DNA of 64,000 bases, from NCBI RefSeq assembly GCF_052857255.1, contig NC_135500.1, positions 102,284,048 to 102,348,047 of the forward strand, given 5' to 3'. The translations under genes and the position numbers were made by a program. This DNA comes from Amblyomma americanum. Its lineage: Eukaryota > Arthropoda > Arachnida > Ixodida > Ixodidae. Below the pieces are notes generated by a model. The model had not been told where the DNA came from. It saw nothing but the letters and a program-made list of their open reading frames with translations, and searched no databases. Numbering within the stretch: position 1 is the stretch's first letter; every line of letters starts with the position of its first letter. Positions 40,225 to 52,628 of the stretch are shown in pieces.

Positions 40225-43200
40225 TTATCACCATGACACAGCTGTAAGGATTCCGACAGCGTAGCTTTCTAGCAATGCGGGGCATGATTTTTATGGTGTT
40301 ATATGCAGCTACGTACTGATCAGCGCGAAAGGTAACATTAAACTCAGGGGAACAGTGGTTGCTTCCTTGCATTTAGCCCTGTATCAGTAGGTTACATTCT
40401 GCCGTCGTGCTTAAAGTGCTACATTTTTAACACCAATCTGTAGCCCCGGGGAGCAGTTTACTACCCGAGTAAACGTAAAATATAGCTCTGTTACTAGTAC
40501 GTAGAGAGCAGTCGTGAACGTAATCCTTCGTCGCAGCTACCGTATTCTTCACTATTCGTAGCCACAGTGACACGCTGAACATTACGAAGCACTTCCCACA
40601 TAGGGTCACTAGTGTTTGCCCTGACAAATAAAAACTGAATGAGCATTGTGCGCGCCCCATCTCCCCTCTTTCAGAAGGTCTTCTCTCAAGACCACATGAC
40701 AAAATGGCCACTGGTTGCAAATTCGCCTATTTACGAACATTCGAATAGTTCATTTTCAAATAGCAGAATGGTTTAACTTGACGTCGTTCAGGTTTTCTTT
40801 TGACAGATGGGCTACTCCCAGTGTCACGGCAAAGACCAAGGCGCAATAAAATTGTAAAGCCTACCTGGTGCATTCATCTCTCAACTGATTTACACCAACA
40901 GGTGTGCCAGTTAACGCTGCTACCTATATAAATTACTCCTAGGCACCACCTAAAAAGCTGGAGTGACAGCCACCCGTGGGCGGGGCACGATGAAAATGGC
41001 ATCGTCATTGATGCCACACTTGAAATACTGTCATCATATTTTGGTCTCAAGTCACAAAAGCTTCCCTTAGGTATCAGTTACACATGACAGGAAGGTACGT
41101 TGACGCCACGCCACTCGTTACAGCCAACGCAGCGATAGCCCCGCAATTTCAGCTAATCAGAATTGCAACGTTTAATCATAAATCCCTCTGGCGATGGAGT
41201 TTATTTAATCGGCCAAATCTAGAACATCAAAAGCCGACCGGCAATCTCAAAATTAAAGCAGCTGATCGCCCCCTTGAAAGACGAAACCTGAAATGCACTT
41301 CACTACCTTCCGCATCCCTTCCCTCCCGACGCGGTTCTAGTTCCCCCGAGATTCAGGCAGCAACAGCACTTTTACTTTCCTCAATATCAAAACAACGTTA
41401 TTCGATTATTATCATTCGCAACGGTGACACGTTCAGGTAGATGTTCTTCTAAAAAGCATGTTGAAAAGTACCGCCTATGAACATTCCTTTCCCCCTCAAG
41501 TTAACTCTTTAACATTCTGCCCTTCGGTCCTTTGAAAATTTATATGAACAAAGTGTTATACTCTGACACTTTCGGCACCCTGCCTTCAAGACTAAATAAG
41601 TTGCTGCCAGAACACTACGTTAAGGTCAGCGCCACATTCTTCTTAAATGCTCAACCAGATACGACAAAGCAAGACCAGGTGCATATGTCTTCACAATATT
41701 TAGTAGTCTTCATGATCATGTATTGTGCGCTACTTAAAACGACCTTAAAACGGGTGTCAAAATTTGAATATTTTAATGCCAAATAATTCAGAAAACACGT
41801 TATTCGTTTTTTTCTTTTCCACTGTGTAGTTTCCTCACAATTTGTGTTTCAGTGCGTGTACACTTATCATGATATTTGTAGTGCCTTTACTTTTCGCTCG
41901 CCGATGTTACCGGACTTACTCCTGCAAGCCCCCTCTTGGCGTTACATGCCTCAGTCTGTGTGTATTGCAATATGTTGTGGCAATAATATTATAATTATTA
42001 TTATTATTTTCATTGGTATTTATTTCATGCTTGAAACCAATAAATGCAAGCCGTAATAGACAACTGATAACGAAAAAAGAGTAGAGTGCACTCAGAGAAT
42101 CGGTGCTAAGTATCGTACAACATTATATCGGTTTTGTACCGGCATAGGGAGGAAACAATTAGAACCTGTTTTTTTTTTCAAATGTGTTAAAAATTTGTGA
42201 AACGATCAATACACCAGAAATAATGTCAAAAAAGAATAGGCTAAAAATTAGGTACCTTGTCATACGAGCGATAAAGATATTACATTTTACTATATACGCA
42301 CTACTGCGACAGCAACTTTAACAGCTAAAACAAAAAAGAGGATATAATTACAGAAAACAGTCGGGAACAAAATACCACGCATTTTTGGGTCGAATACACT
42401 AGCGTGCCATCGTTTCAAACGTCGAGCAAATTTTGAAGATTATTTACATTGAGAATGTCTAAAAGATTGTTGTCTTCATTTAGAAATGTTCGAGATATTA
42501 CGCTTTTACGGTAGTTTCCTTGCATAACCTTCACGTTTGACTACTGAAGCAGTTAGTGCTCTAATTATTAAGATTACTTGGTACCTTTAAAATATGAATG
42601 TTTTATTTTGCGCTCGCCTAATGGTAGCAAAAGCTGCTTTATTTTTTATGCTTAGAGAAGAAAGAAGATACGCTGAATCTTACATAATTTTCTTTGTCTT
42701 TTTAGGTAAATCCATGGCTGGGTCACAGCTCTGTCGGAAGAACTTGTTACCTATATTGTCTTTTTGTGGGCAAATTAAACTATTCTTTTCTGTGCGAGTA
42801 ATCGCAGCCTAAATGTGCTTGTAGAATATTTTTTTTATGTATCAGGTGTTCTTTCAGACAATGTTTTCTGCAGCCAAACATCGAAGACCGCCTGTGCCAC
42901 GTATAAGTGCAATGACGCTTAAGTGGCGCAGAATTTGATGATCTGATTACGAGCAAATAACAAAATAGAATTGAAAAAATAGCTTGGGAGTAACAAATAT
43001 TCTTAACATATAGCGCAAAGAAGATAAGTGGTTCAATGCCTCTTTACTTCTCTTGGGAGAACACTCCATCTTATCAAAACAAGACAGCCTGACAACGTAT
43101 CTGCCTTAAGCATCAGCACCGATAGCCAACATCAATATCAGCCAAGCTAACTGTTAACTTCTTTTGCTGCATCATACATATGCTTTTTTTTCATTTTATA

Positions 43201-44345
43201 GTAAGTGAAGCCAGACCCAGCCTATCTATAGTATTCCAGATTATGCGGCTACTTAAGGGTAATTTTAAACGCGGAAAACCAACTTACGCATCTTTAGCGC
43301 AGTTCGCCCGTCCTATAGAATTTTCACACTATGAATGCTTGAAGTTTAACTGCAAACTTCGTAGTTCTGACCACAACCAGAGGTAGACGATTAAAGCAGA
43401 GAAGCACAACCACAGGTCTCGTATACTGCAGCTTTCGTCAAGCATAAATTCGGTAATAAGTTACGTTATAGCCGGAATCACAATCCTGTTTGTTTGTAGT
43501 TTTGTACTTGTCTTCATATCTTATAAACCGTTTTACCGCCCAGATGGTCCCGTGAACCTTGTAAAGCGATGTGAGGCCTAATATGCAATACGGATTCGCG
43601 CACTCGGCTGAGAGATTGAATTATACAGGAGAATAATTAAACTGTTTATCGAAATAAGTGAGGCGTATCAGTTGATTCAGGATCGCTTAGCGAAAACTAA
43701 TGCGTTTGGATTGGAATATACTTAGGGATATTTATAATGTATTTTAAACTAATTTTGGGTTTATGAATGCACTAAAAATATGCCGTAAAAAGGGTCCTGA
43801 AATGTGATGCTTGGTATTCGAAATATATTCTTAAAATTTGCAAAAAAAGACATGCATGCTTCAAACATGTTCCAAACACGTGCAAAATTATGAATGCGGT
43901 TTTAGCATCTTGTCAACATATGAAATGTATACTTTCGTAAACATAAAATTAATGCGTTCGAAGTATGCATCTCTTAAAGCATGTTTCGAGCACGTTTCGA
44001 ATACGTGGAAAATATTACACCTTGTCAATGTACTAAAAGCGTACTTTCGCAACTATGAAATTAATCAATTCGACGGATACGTCACTTAAACATTTTTCGA
44101 GCCCGTTTCGAACCCGTGAAAAAATATGTATGCGGTTTTACCATGTTGTCAATGTATTAAAAGTGTACTATCGTAAATATGAAATTAATTCTTCATATGC
44201 ATACTTCAATTTTACCCAACGGAAATTCCTTATCAGCAAATTTGAAGCACACTTTTAGCTCCCGTAGAACAATGTAGTGCTCGAAATCGGGTTTCGGGAA
44301 ATGGCCTTTGAATGTTGGCAATGTATTGAAAGGGTACTTTCCACA
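40225..44345. other. A-unit DNA of R1 without insertions
   Basis: Inverted match to L 4801-8668 plus 14220-15340. 41343-41354 is the single copy of the LINE-B target; about 43149 is where L has the GILT segment; 43850-44210 holds the tandem array. The short frames (40427-40720 minus, 41532-41786, 42594-42812) have no recognisable products. Confidence 0.7.
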
Positions 44346-44351
44346 TAATAC

Positions 44352-44643
44352 ATTGACCCGCTTCCGTGGCTCAGTGGTTAGAGCGCTGGGCTACTGATCC
44401 GGAGTTTGAAGGCTTGAACCCGACAGCGGCGGCTCAAAACGCTAAGGCGCCCGTGTGCTGTGCGATGTCAGTGCACGTTAAAGATCCTTAGGTGGTCGAA
44501 ATTATTCCGGAGCCCTCCACTACGGGTACCTCTTTCTTCCTGTGTTCTTTCACCCCCTTCTTTATCCCATTATGACGCGGTTCAGGTGCCCAACTATATA
44601 TCAGACAGATACTGCACCATTTCCTTTCCTTCAAAACCATTAA

Positions 44644-44691
<48 letters not shown>

Positions 44692-44696
44692 CCCGC
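44352..44696 (+). mobile_element. tRNA-derived SINE with long (ATT)n tail (R1)
   Basis: Head 'ttccgtggctcagtggttagagcgctgggctac', shortened head-body junction, ATT tail 44639-44691 (about 17 repeats). Partner of L 4499-4798. Confidence 0.87.
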
Positions 44697-45100
44697 GATG
44701 GTGGTTTGTGCACACTATGCAGTTATGAGCTCCGCGTTCAGAAGAAATATTCGCCAAGCAGAAGCGCTTTCTTGCGCTGCAGACAAGCAGTTTCTGTAAT
44801 AATTTTATTTTTTTGTTTCTTCAGCAGAATACCTGCAGACGTTTGATTGAAAGGGAACTGAAGCTTGCATGAAGAGCTGCTGCGCATACGTCCACACGCT
44901 TTTGAAGAAGGCGCTCGAACGGCGAGCTGGGTTGATCGTTTGTAACACGAAAAGGAGTGCCAAATTTTTCTCCTCCCCCTCCCTTCTTTTCCGCGCAGCT
45001 GGAGCGATCGCACCCGCTGCTCTTTTTCCTTTGAGTTTTAGTAAATTATTTTGCTTTCAGCTGGGCTTCCTCAATAAAGTGTGGTATTTTTGTTCTGCGT
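44697..45100. other. Unassigned DNA
   Basis: No recognisable gene or repeat. Short frames on both strands lack family features. Confidence 0.4.
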
Positions 45101-45102
45101 CA

Positions 45103-45330
45103 GGAGCCGCAATGGTGGCTCAGTGGTTATAATACTCAGCTGCTGACGCGAAAGCCGACGGTTCAATTCCGGCAGCGGCGGTCGAATTTGGATGGGGGCG
45201 AAATTCTATAGGCCCCTGTACTGTGCAATGCCAGTCCACGTTAAAGAACCGCAAGTGGATGAAATTTTCGGAGCCCTTCTCTACGGTGTCCCTCATGGCC
45301 TGAGTCGATTTGAGACAAAAAACTATATGA
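45103..45330 (+). mobile_element. Second tRNA-derived SINE family, diverged copy
   Basis: Head 'caatggtggctcagtggttataatactcagctgctgac' with B box 'ggttcaattcc', then 'gtcgaatttggatgggggcgaaattctatagg' and 'ccctcatggcctgagtcg'. The body differs from the Ruka-like family (a GTCGAATTT...GGCGAAATTCTA start) but shares the middle (cacgttaaagaaccgc...gtgg). I recognise it as a widespread tick SINE type. Confidence 0.75.
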
Positions 45331-45726
45331 ACTGAAAGGCGAGTGTTTTGCGTCAGCACCTTTTCTTGCCTCCTGCGATGGAGTTCGTTTTTGCACACAC
45401 GTCGAGTAGCAGTGGATAACAACAGCGACTAGGTTTGCCTCGCAAGCGCGGGCATTTGAAGCCCAAATGCTCTATACAAACCATGAAGATTTGCGCTGCT
45501 ACTTTGCGAAAATATTTAACATATTCGGACAGCGTTGGAGGCCTTTCTTCTGCTCTTTTGACCATTATATGTGAAGACTACATTGGGTCGCATACACGTT
45601 CATACCGTGAAAGATATAATAGGTTTTTACTTGCCGAGGGCGAAAAGCAATAGTAAAAATTTAGTGTAGGGCTCCGGAATAATTTTGCGCCGGGTGAAGT
45701 CTTTACATGTGTTTCAATTTCAGTTG
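45331..45726. other. Unassigned DNA
   Basis: Nothing recognisable apart from a short SINE-like piece near 45660-45690 (agggctccggaataattttg). Confidence 0.4.
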
Positions 45727-46038
45727 ACCCGCCGCGGTGGCTCAGTGGTTAGGGCGCTCGACTACTGATCTGGAATTCGCGGGTTCGAACCCGACCGCGG
45801 CGGCTGCGTTTTTATGGAGGAAAAACGCTAAGGCGCCCGTGTGCTGTGCGATGTCAGTGCACGTTAAAGATCCCCAGGTGGTCGAAATTATTCCGGAGCC
45901 CTCCACTACGGCACCTCTTCCTTTCTTCTTTCACCCCCTCCCTTATCCCTTTCCTTACGGCGCGGTTCAGGTGCCCAACGATATATGAGACAGATACTGC
46001 GCCATTTCCTTTCCCCAAAAACCAATTAGTATTAATAT
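45727..46038 (+). mobile_element. Full-length tRNA-derived SINE
   Basis: A box TGGCTCAGTGG, B box GGTTCGAACCC, body and a short AT tail (attagtattaatatt). Target duplication not clear (ttcagttgac versus ttcagcagac is only approximate). Confidence 0.92.
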
Positions 46039-48050
46039 TCAGCAGACGAGAATTCCCTTTTCAAAGATCGAGACGCTTCCAAGAAGTGCAGCTCATGAAG
46101 CATAGAGGTGTGACGAGGGCACTTCCCCCCCAAAACAGCAGAGTGAGAAAAATACGCGTTTCTGGAAGTACGCTTATTTTCAGTTGTTCATCCACTTACT
46201 TATGCAACAGCATGATAAGCCCGCTCAGGAACGCGTGGCTTAACGGTTTTCCCTTCCTTTTGTCTTCCTTTTGATTTACTCCTTTAAAAAAAAGTAAACC
46301 CGTACTATAAGCAGTAAAACTTGGGGCACGAAGTACCAGCGCTTGGTCTTTTTTTTTTCTTTTGCTGTTGGTGGCATTCTCAAAGCTCGCGTCAGAAATG
46401 ACGCATCTAGTGGCTCATGCACCTTAATTTTACCTGCTTCGGAAAGCAAAAATCCGCGCGAGCGATGCTTTCTTGCTGCGCGGAATGCTCCGGTGGCTCG
46501 CTTCTGGCTGCTCGCTCTGACGGCGCCCATGTCTTCAGCGCCGCTGCGCGGCATTGGTGCGTTAGGGGGAGGGGGGGGGGGGGGGGGAGCAGCTTCCGGC
46601 AGCCGCTTTACATACCTCAAAAAGTTGTAGCCACCATAGCGTCGGAGAGCTGCTTCGTTAGGCTTCAGAGATGGCAAATCGCCTTTATATCTAGAAAAGA
46701 AAAGCTGTTTCTCGCTCGAAACTTTATGCGACGGTAAGAATTGGCATATTGAAGGCGGATACAACAGTATCAAACACGATATCGCATCGAGCAATTAGCG
46801 AAGAAGCTGTTATCGCTGCGAAGCGGGAGGGCAGGGCGCCGCCCTGTTGTCAACGCCACGTACGCAAGCAACGCAAAGACCGTAACGTAAGATTCCGAAT
46901 CTCACGTACGTCCGTGAGACTCACGTAGACCCTTTGCTTCTATGCATGCGCACCGGTCACCCGTAAGAGCTCTACATACGTGAAGCTTCTACGTACATGC
47001 GTGAAACTAAAACTGTCTATTGACTCAGCGCTCTAAGCCGTCTCTTACAGCCTTCTGCGTCATCGGGCGGGCCGCGCGGTCACTCTCGCAATGTGGAGCA
47101 GACGGTTCCCCCCCCCCCCCCCCCCCCGAAATCATCGGCTACACATATGTGGTCAGGACACAGATTCTGGAAACTGTTATCGCGCGTGGTCGATATCTGC
47201 TGCGCAAATGCTGTGCCAGCCACGCTTATCTGCATCGCCATCCCAGAAAGCTTGTCTGGCATCGGTGACATCTGTGCAGTCCATATTTCTGCCGGGAGCA
47301 TACTTGTTGCCGTCTACATGTCTTCCAACGTATCGCTGGAAAACGGGCAAAAGCCAACCGGCAGGTCAAGTCTCAAAATTTGCCACTAGGAAGCTTTTGC
47401 AAAGATCGTTCTATCGTCCTGAACATAAACGGTATATGGCGCAAACTGTTCAGTGCTGACATGCCATGAAAAAGTCTAGACCCTTAAAAAACTGCAGAAC
47501 CTATCAGATAGCGCAATATATACCTTAGTTCAGTAATCAATGACAAAACAACCACCCGCAAAATTACACTCGGGTACACGTTTTTGAAATGGGCTTAGGC
47601 CAATGTGCCGCTGCCTAGAAAAAAGGTCAACACCCGTAAGCCCACAATGCATGCGCCTGCACCACCAGTGCACGAATCAGCTCGCGCTAGCCGCTCGTCC
47701 TACCCTGTAGGTGAGCGGTGTCTGTCTGTCTGCGTGTGTGTGTGTGTGCGTAAGCAATTACTCACCAGCATCAACGCTATCTTGTTTACACAGCTTCAAA
47801 TGAAATCTACGCAGTTCGCTCAAATTTTTCGCAGTTAAAAAAGAACAGTGGTGCATTTTAAAGCGAAAGCTTTACTGGCCGCGAACATGCGTTTTCGCCG
47901 TGGCGTTGTTCCGAGGGGTTACATGACGTCAAAACGCGCGCCCAATCGCGGATATTTCTTTCTCTCTCAGTCCCTCGTCACTACTGCGTATGCGCCACTA
48001 GTAGCACCTAGCCCCAGGTGTTCCGCTGCTGCGCAGCGCCGCGCCTTTCC
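46039..48050. other. Mostly unassigned DNA with homopolymers and a CG-containing word cluster
   Basis: A G-rich run (about 46565-46588), a C run (47108-47127), a (TG)n stretch near 47729-47748, and 46870-47010 with many ACGTAC/TACGTG words. 47850-47880 contains the near-palindrome aaagcgaaagctttactggcc, which I have seen as repetitive in ticks but cannot place. The 172-codon minus frame at 46276-46794 is Pro/Lys-rich and built over the homopolymer; I do not accept it as a gene. Confidence 0.4.
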
Positions 48051-48054
48051 TCAG

Positions 48055-48190
48055 AGTCCAAATTTCAATTTTCAGTTTTCTCTTTCTTCTTTCCTTCCCT
48101 CCTTTATCTCTTCCTTTACGGCTTGGTTTGGGTGTCCACCGAGATATGGGAGACGGTTACAATGGCATTTCCTTTCCTCAAAAACCAAAC
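48055..48190 (+). mobile_element. Diverged SINE 3' fragment
   Basis: 'ttcttccctcctttatctcttcctttacggcttgg', 'ggtgtccaccgagatatggg', 'atttcctttcctcaaaaacc': a decayed SINE body. 48191-48885 holds nothing recognisable. Confidence 0.6.
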
Positions 48191-48885
48191 AAAACAAGTG
48201 ACCCGACGGCGCTCATCGAGTTCATTGCGTTGACAAGCTCGCAAACGCCGTTCATTTTCATGAAAAGAAAGGCGCACAACCAGCTCTGTGGGACGTTGGA
48301 GACAATCTCACTTTCATGTCTATGGCTTTGGAGTCCAACTGCAGAAGCCCGATTTGATTGCGCTCTGAACACTGGATAAGCAGCGCACCCACCCTGCCGC
48401 CCTGGGAGGTGGCATGCAGTTAATGGCTGATCGCGAGAGATTGATCACGAAATCAACGCTGCGGCCTACCTATTGCTGCAGTACAGCATCTCAGTCACGA
48501 CGCTGTAAACGCTAATGCATTCAAGCAACATCTCTTTCTCAACACCGGCACATGTATCAAAGCACGAATGAGGCGTCCGCATATATTAAGGCAGCCAGTT
48601 GTGTGCCCTTCCTTTGATCAAAGTCATCGCCGACAAGAACATAATGAACGCCAACGCCAATAAACAAAGTGAACGCCGACATCTTTTGATTTGTATATCC
48701 TGGATTAGCTGAGCTAATCCACATTAATTTTTTAACCCGGGCCACTTCAGCTCCAGGCAGCTCATCCACCGACTAAGATAAACAAAGTATATTTCCTTTT
48801 TGTTATGGACAAAGCTAACTGCATAATCCAACAGATGGGAAGGTGTAGAAAAAATGGCGGACAATTTACCGTGTTCAGTTATTCA

Positions 48886-49094
48886 TATTAATTGGTTTTT
48901 TGGGAAAGGAAATGGCGCAGTATCTGTCTCATATATCGTTGGACACCTGAACCGCGCCGTAAGGGAAGGGATAAAGGAGGGAGTGAAAGAAGAAAGGAAG
49001 AAGGAGGTGCCGTAGTGGAGGGCTCTGGAATAATTTCGACCACCTGGGGATCTTTAAGTGCACTGACATCGTACAGCACACGGGCGCCTTAGCA
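48886..49094 (-). mobile_element. Headless SINE body
   Basis: From 'aattggttttttggg' (tail side) to 'acacgggcgccttagc' on the minus strand, close to consensus, so relatively young despite lacking the tRNA head. Confidence 0.82.
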
Positions 49095-49596
49095 AGGTAT
49101 TAAACTTATTTTTGGAATATGGCGGAGTGCTAGACGCACTCTGGCACCGGTCGGCTCGGTATTGCACTGCCTCCGGGATCGGCCCGGGGCCTATGGGCCT
49201 ATTAGCACGCGGCGCCTTTTCTATATCTTTCACTCCTATCCTTTAAGTCTCCTACTTTCAGCACGGAGCAGTGAGCGCGGCTCGGCTTGTGCCAGTATGC
49301 AGGCCCATACTCTTTCCTTTTTCTACTTCCTCTCAGCAACATTATTCAGTCAGTGATGCGTTCAGCCTAACACTAGGTGTGTTCGATGCGACGCCTGCAG
49401 TAGATACCGCCAGTCGCTCGCCCACAAGCGTAGCCAGGGCTTGACGTCCCGTCTGTTCTCCGTCAGGTAGTTAAACGCAGTTTCCGAACGCTCCGCGAGT
49501 TCTACCTTGAACGATTAATAACTGGACGCCCCACTCCAGTTGTAACCTACACAGTGCTGTGCGCGTGTGTGATTTAATTCCTCTAAAATGAACTAA
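49095..49596. other. Unassigned DNA
   Basis: No recognisable gene. Pyrimidine-rich in the middle. Confidence 0.4.
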
Positions 49597-49833
49597 TCAC
49601 GCGCACAACCTGGACACATTTCTTATTTTGTAAATAGTTTGTACATATTACTTCTCCCCCTGTCCTCTATTCCTGTCCCCTCACCTCTTTCATTTCATTT
49701 CTCCACTCTGCCTGCTGTCCTTTATTTCCGCTGCCCTAGCTCAGGTGCTTCAGTATCGATAGCAGATGCCGGGGCTAGCAAAAATCTTTTCCTTCCTTTT
49801 TACTATTATTTTAATAAAACCACTACCACCACC
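49597..49833 (+). repeat. Single hairpin arm and LINE 3' UTR-like segment
   Basis: 49597-49660 is one arm of the hairpin at 23751-23881; 49660-49830 is the 3' UTR-like segment ending 'ttaataaaaccactacc'. Confidence 0.7.
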
Positions 49834-49844
49834 TTTCGACCAGG
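49834..49844. repeat. Target-site duplication of SINE 49845-50161
   Basis: tttcgaccagg, repeated at 50162-50172. Confidence 0.9.
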
Positions 49845-50161
49845 CCCCGCCGCGGTGGCTCAGTGGTAGGCCGCTCGACTACTGATCCGGAGTTCCCGGG
49901 TTCGAATCCGACCGCGGCGGCTGCGTTTTTATGGAGGCAAAACGCTAAGGCGCCCGTGTGCTGTGCGATGTCAGTGCACGTTAAAGATCCCCAGGTGGTT
50001 GAAATTATTCCGGAGCCCTCCACTACGGGACCTCATTCTTCCTTTCTTCTTTCACTCCCTCCTTTATCCCTTCACTTACGGCGCGGTTCAGGTGTCCAAC
50101 GATATATGAGACAGATACTGCGCCATTTCCTTTCCCCCAAAACCAGTTATTATTAATATTA
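49845..50161 (+). mobile_element. Full-length tRNA-derived SINE with perfect 11-bp target duplication
   Basis: Head with A/B boxes (the A box region has lost a base: cagtggtaggccg), near-consensus body, ATT tail. Flanked by tttcgaccagg on both sides. Confidence 0.93.
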
Positions 50162-50172
50162 TTTCGACCAGG
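50162..50172. repeat. Target-site duplication, second copy
   Basis: tttcgaccagg, pairs with 49834-49844. Confidence 0.9.
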
Positions 50173-50211
50173 GTTAACCAGAGCTAAGCGACCAGCAGCC
50201 ATTATTTGTTC

Positions 50212-50590
50212 CTTCATAACCTGCCTCACGGTGTGGTTGAGGTGTCCACCGAGAATTGAGAGAGCATTGTATCATAATTAACATTTCCACGTGGCTGCGA
50301 AATGAACGGGTGTTTCTGGAACCAAGATGTCAAAAACGAAACCTGGTTCTTATGAGCTTGAGTGAATATTCATTTAATATGAAACTTGGCTAAATGCTTC
50401 ATTCGCGATTGCTGCGTAATAAAATTATTTCTCGCCGATTTAGCATGGCCAGATATTTTTGCGAAAATATTTAAACAATCAGACACAAAACCAGTGCTCC
50501 TAAGCGTGTTTCATGGAATATCAACGAGCTGTAGAAGAATTGCTGTTTTGGCTTTTACAGCAATACCTGCTTTCACGTTAGGGCTTGATT
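50212..50590 (+). repeat. Repeat C, left part
   Basis: Starts 'cataacctgcctcacggtgtggttgaggtgtcc', follows repeat C to 'gctttcacgttagggctt' and stops. Diverged from the other copies. Confidence 0.65.
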
Positions 50591-50699
50591 TAAAAATATT
50601 GGTATGCAATGATGTGCATAAAAACAAAGCGATTTTAAAGTGTCTTTTTACTCCGAAAGCGAAGGTCCCACCTCGATCAAGCGTTATCTTGACCGTAGG

Positions 50700-50870
50700 C
50701 CTGTGTGCTGTGCAATGTCAGTGCACGTTTAGGATCCACAGGTGGTCGAAATTATACCGGGGCCCTCCACTACGGCACCTCTCTATCCCTTTCTTCTTTT
50801 ATTTCCTCCTTTATCCGTTCCCTTATGGCGCGGTTCAGGTGTTCAACGACATTTGAGAGAGATACTCCTG
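50700..50870 (+). mobile_element. SINE body fragment (R2 copy of 31995-32160)
   Basis: Inverted partner of L. Left of it about 37 bp still encode the end of the gypsy protease frame (PPRSSVILTV), then homology to L ends at about 50663. Confidence 0.8.
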
Positions 50871-51430
50871 TGGAGGAAAAAGTGAAATCCAAGGCAGAGC
50901 GGCATTGGCTCCAAAGAAACGTAGGCAATCCGGAATTGTTGCAAATCAAGTTGTTGTCAGAAGCCCAATCAAATAGTCTAGAATCGAAGCTGTCTGTTTT
51001 AAACCCCCACGTCACATGGTGCGAATTGAAGTCTCCAAGTAATAGAACCTGAGATCGGCTACTAGACATGAGTGAGTCAAGGGGCCGAGTGTCACGCACA
51101 CCAGACGGGAAATATGCATTAGCTACAGTAAATGGCTGTTGACCTGGGACGCTGAGGTCAACCGCAAGATTTCACATTCATTGTCCGCATATTAAAAAGA
51201 AATGCATACCCTGTGGCAAAACTTTGTAGTGATGAGCACTAACAACCCTCCTCCTCGTGATGACCGCTCAAGCCAGAACGGACGGTAATTCTTGATATGA
51301 TAATTGAAATTTGAAGTTAGCCATGTTTCCTGTAAAGCAACTAAATCTGGTAGAAGCTGATTGCATAGGCAATCTAAATCTGTTAAAGCTGAGAATATAG
51401 ATCGACAATTCCACTGAAGTACACTTAAGA
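50871..51430 (-). pseudogene. LINE-E ORF2 endonuclease N-half (R2)
   Basis: GDFNSHHVTWG and the DTRPLDSLM block are present (50871-51099), with a frame break near 51165-51175 (deletion in the VELSV region) and diverged N-terminal part to QWNC near 51410. Confidence 0.75.
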
Positions 51431-51523
51431 ACCCTATCTTGGCGGGAGTGCCGCAGCCGCGACTGCCTTCTCTAGAATCCTGGTCTTAGCATTTTGACTT
51501 GCGTCACTTTTCTTTGCCTTTGA

Positions 51524-52201
51524 CTAGGTGCATGATGGGCCTGCAAAATTCAGAGGAGACCCACTTCGTTTCTGGGCGCGGAAATCAGACTCCATATCCA
51601 TAATGTCCATAGATGATGCGTCCATAATGCTGGTCGAAGGAGAGGCCTGAGAGGTCTTTTGTTGCTCACATTGATTTTGGCCCTCTGGATCGGAATCGAT
51701 TACTGCAGAAGGAGGGGTAGCTTCCGAAGCCAAAGGAGACAAGAGCGGAGCGGTGGACGCCTGCAGAAGATTGGTCATCTGAGCAGCTATGACCTGCGAA
51801 ATGCTCGTGGACACGGTTTCTATAATGTGATCCATTGCATTTGCCACAGCTTTCTCAACTGCCGAGGTAATAGCCTGGAACCAACTAGAATCCATTATGG
51901 GTGGGCATTTGGCGGCCACACTAGAGTAGCCTGACGCTCTCTCCTTGACTGCGGCAAAAGCCTCTCTCCGCGTGCATCTGCGCTTGTCTATAACCTCGAG
52001 CACCTGAACTTTATGTGCTCGTGCATGAAAGTCAGGTGAATCAGCAGGGTGAGCACAGTTACACAAACGACATTTCTCTTGCTGTTCAGAACATTCATCT
52101 CTGCAATGACGTTTCCCACAGGCACAGCTGCGTAAGGCCGATCTGCAGGCTTTGACGCTGTGACCACCCCTGCTGAACCGCCGGACATCGGTAATGTACA
52201 T
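51524..52201 (-). pseudogene. LINE-E ORF1 with internal deletion (R2), 225-residue open frame
   Basis: The deletion joins MYITDVRRFSRGG directly to HSVKACRS, removing the first zinc knuckle's cysteines and the RRM-like part. CACGKRHCRDEC and CRLCNCAH knuckles remain, then the helical region and Ser-rich tail. The open frame is a deletion product, not a normal protein of the family. Confidence 0.78.
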
Positions 52202-52559
52202 AAAGTACCTCGATGTGGACTGAAGGGCCGCCTGCCCTGCCTTCGGGTTGTTCAGTCATATAGCGCCTCCATCGGAAGGCACTAAAGCGACCGGAATGCT
52301 CGAAACACCACTGCAGAAAAAGAGATCAATTGGGAGCTGGTCTTGAGGAAGAGGTGCCGACTGAGGGGAAAACCTATGGCCGGGAGAAGAAGTAGACATT
52401 AAGCTCTCGTCCCGCGCCCGATCACCCCAGAACAGGAGCAAGCAGGCCCAGACAAAAAGAAGGAGAATTTAGGAAGCTAGCGCAACACCGCCAGGTACTT
52501 AGCCGCTGCCCCGAAGCCTGGGTTGATAGGCCACGTCACACCTCCTCTTCTTCTTCTTT

Positions 52560-52628
52560 ACCTCGTTTTTTGGTTAAAAAACGAGGTAACTCCGGCCAAA
52601 CGCCTTTTTTGGCGTTTGGCCGGAGTTA
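52560..52628. repeat. Two adjacent short hairpins (R2)
   Basis: Partner of 29912-29982; both stems here are better matched than in L. Confidence 0.85.

Larger units (their letters stand above)
36960..44696. repeat. Segmental duplication copy R1 (inverted relative to L)
   Basis: Reverse complement follows L from 4499 to about 29930 but lacks LINE-B, LINE-C, the GILT segment, piggyBac, LINE-D and the 19878 SINE. It is therefore the most complete pre-insertion version in the window. It also parallels R2 52650-61465 in direct orientation. Confidence 0.82.
50871..52557 (-). mobile_element. LINE-E (R2 copy)
   Basis: Minus-strand partner of 29985-31994, with the same truncation within the endonuclease. 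ORF1 has lost about 330 bp; 5' UTR and hairpins retained. Confidence 0.82.

Noticed and set aside
41090..41440. 118-codon frame in R1 (partner 14271-14477 in L)
   Set aside because: The frames diverge by an indel after about 55 codons and show no recognisable product.
4499..44696. Simple large palindrome or assembly mirror
   Set aside because: Order is A-B-A'-B' with private insertions, target duplications and many substitutions.
46276..46794. 172-codon minus frame with Pro run
   Set aside because: The Pro run is the G homopolymer read on the other strand; no domain and no start context.
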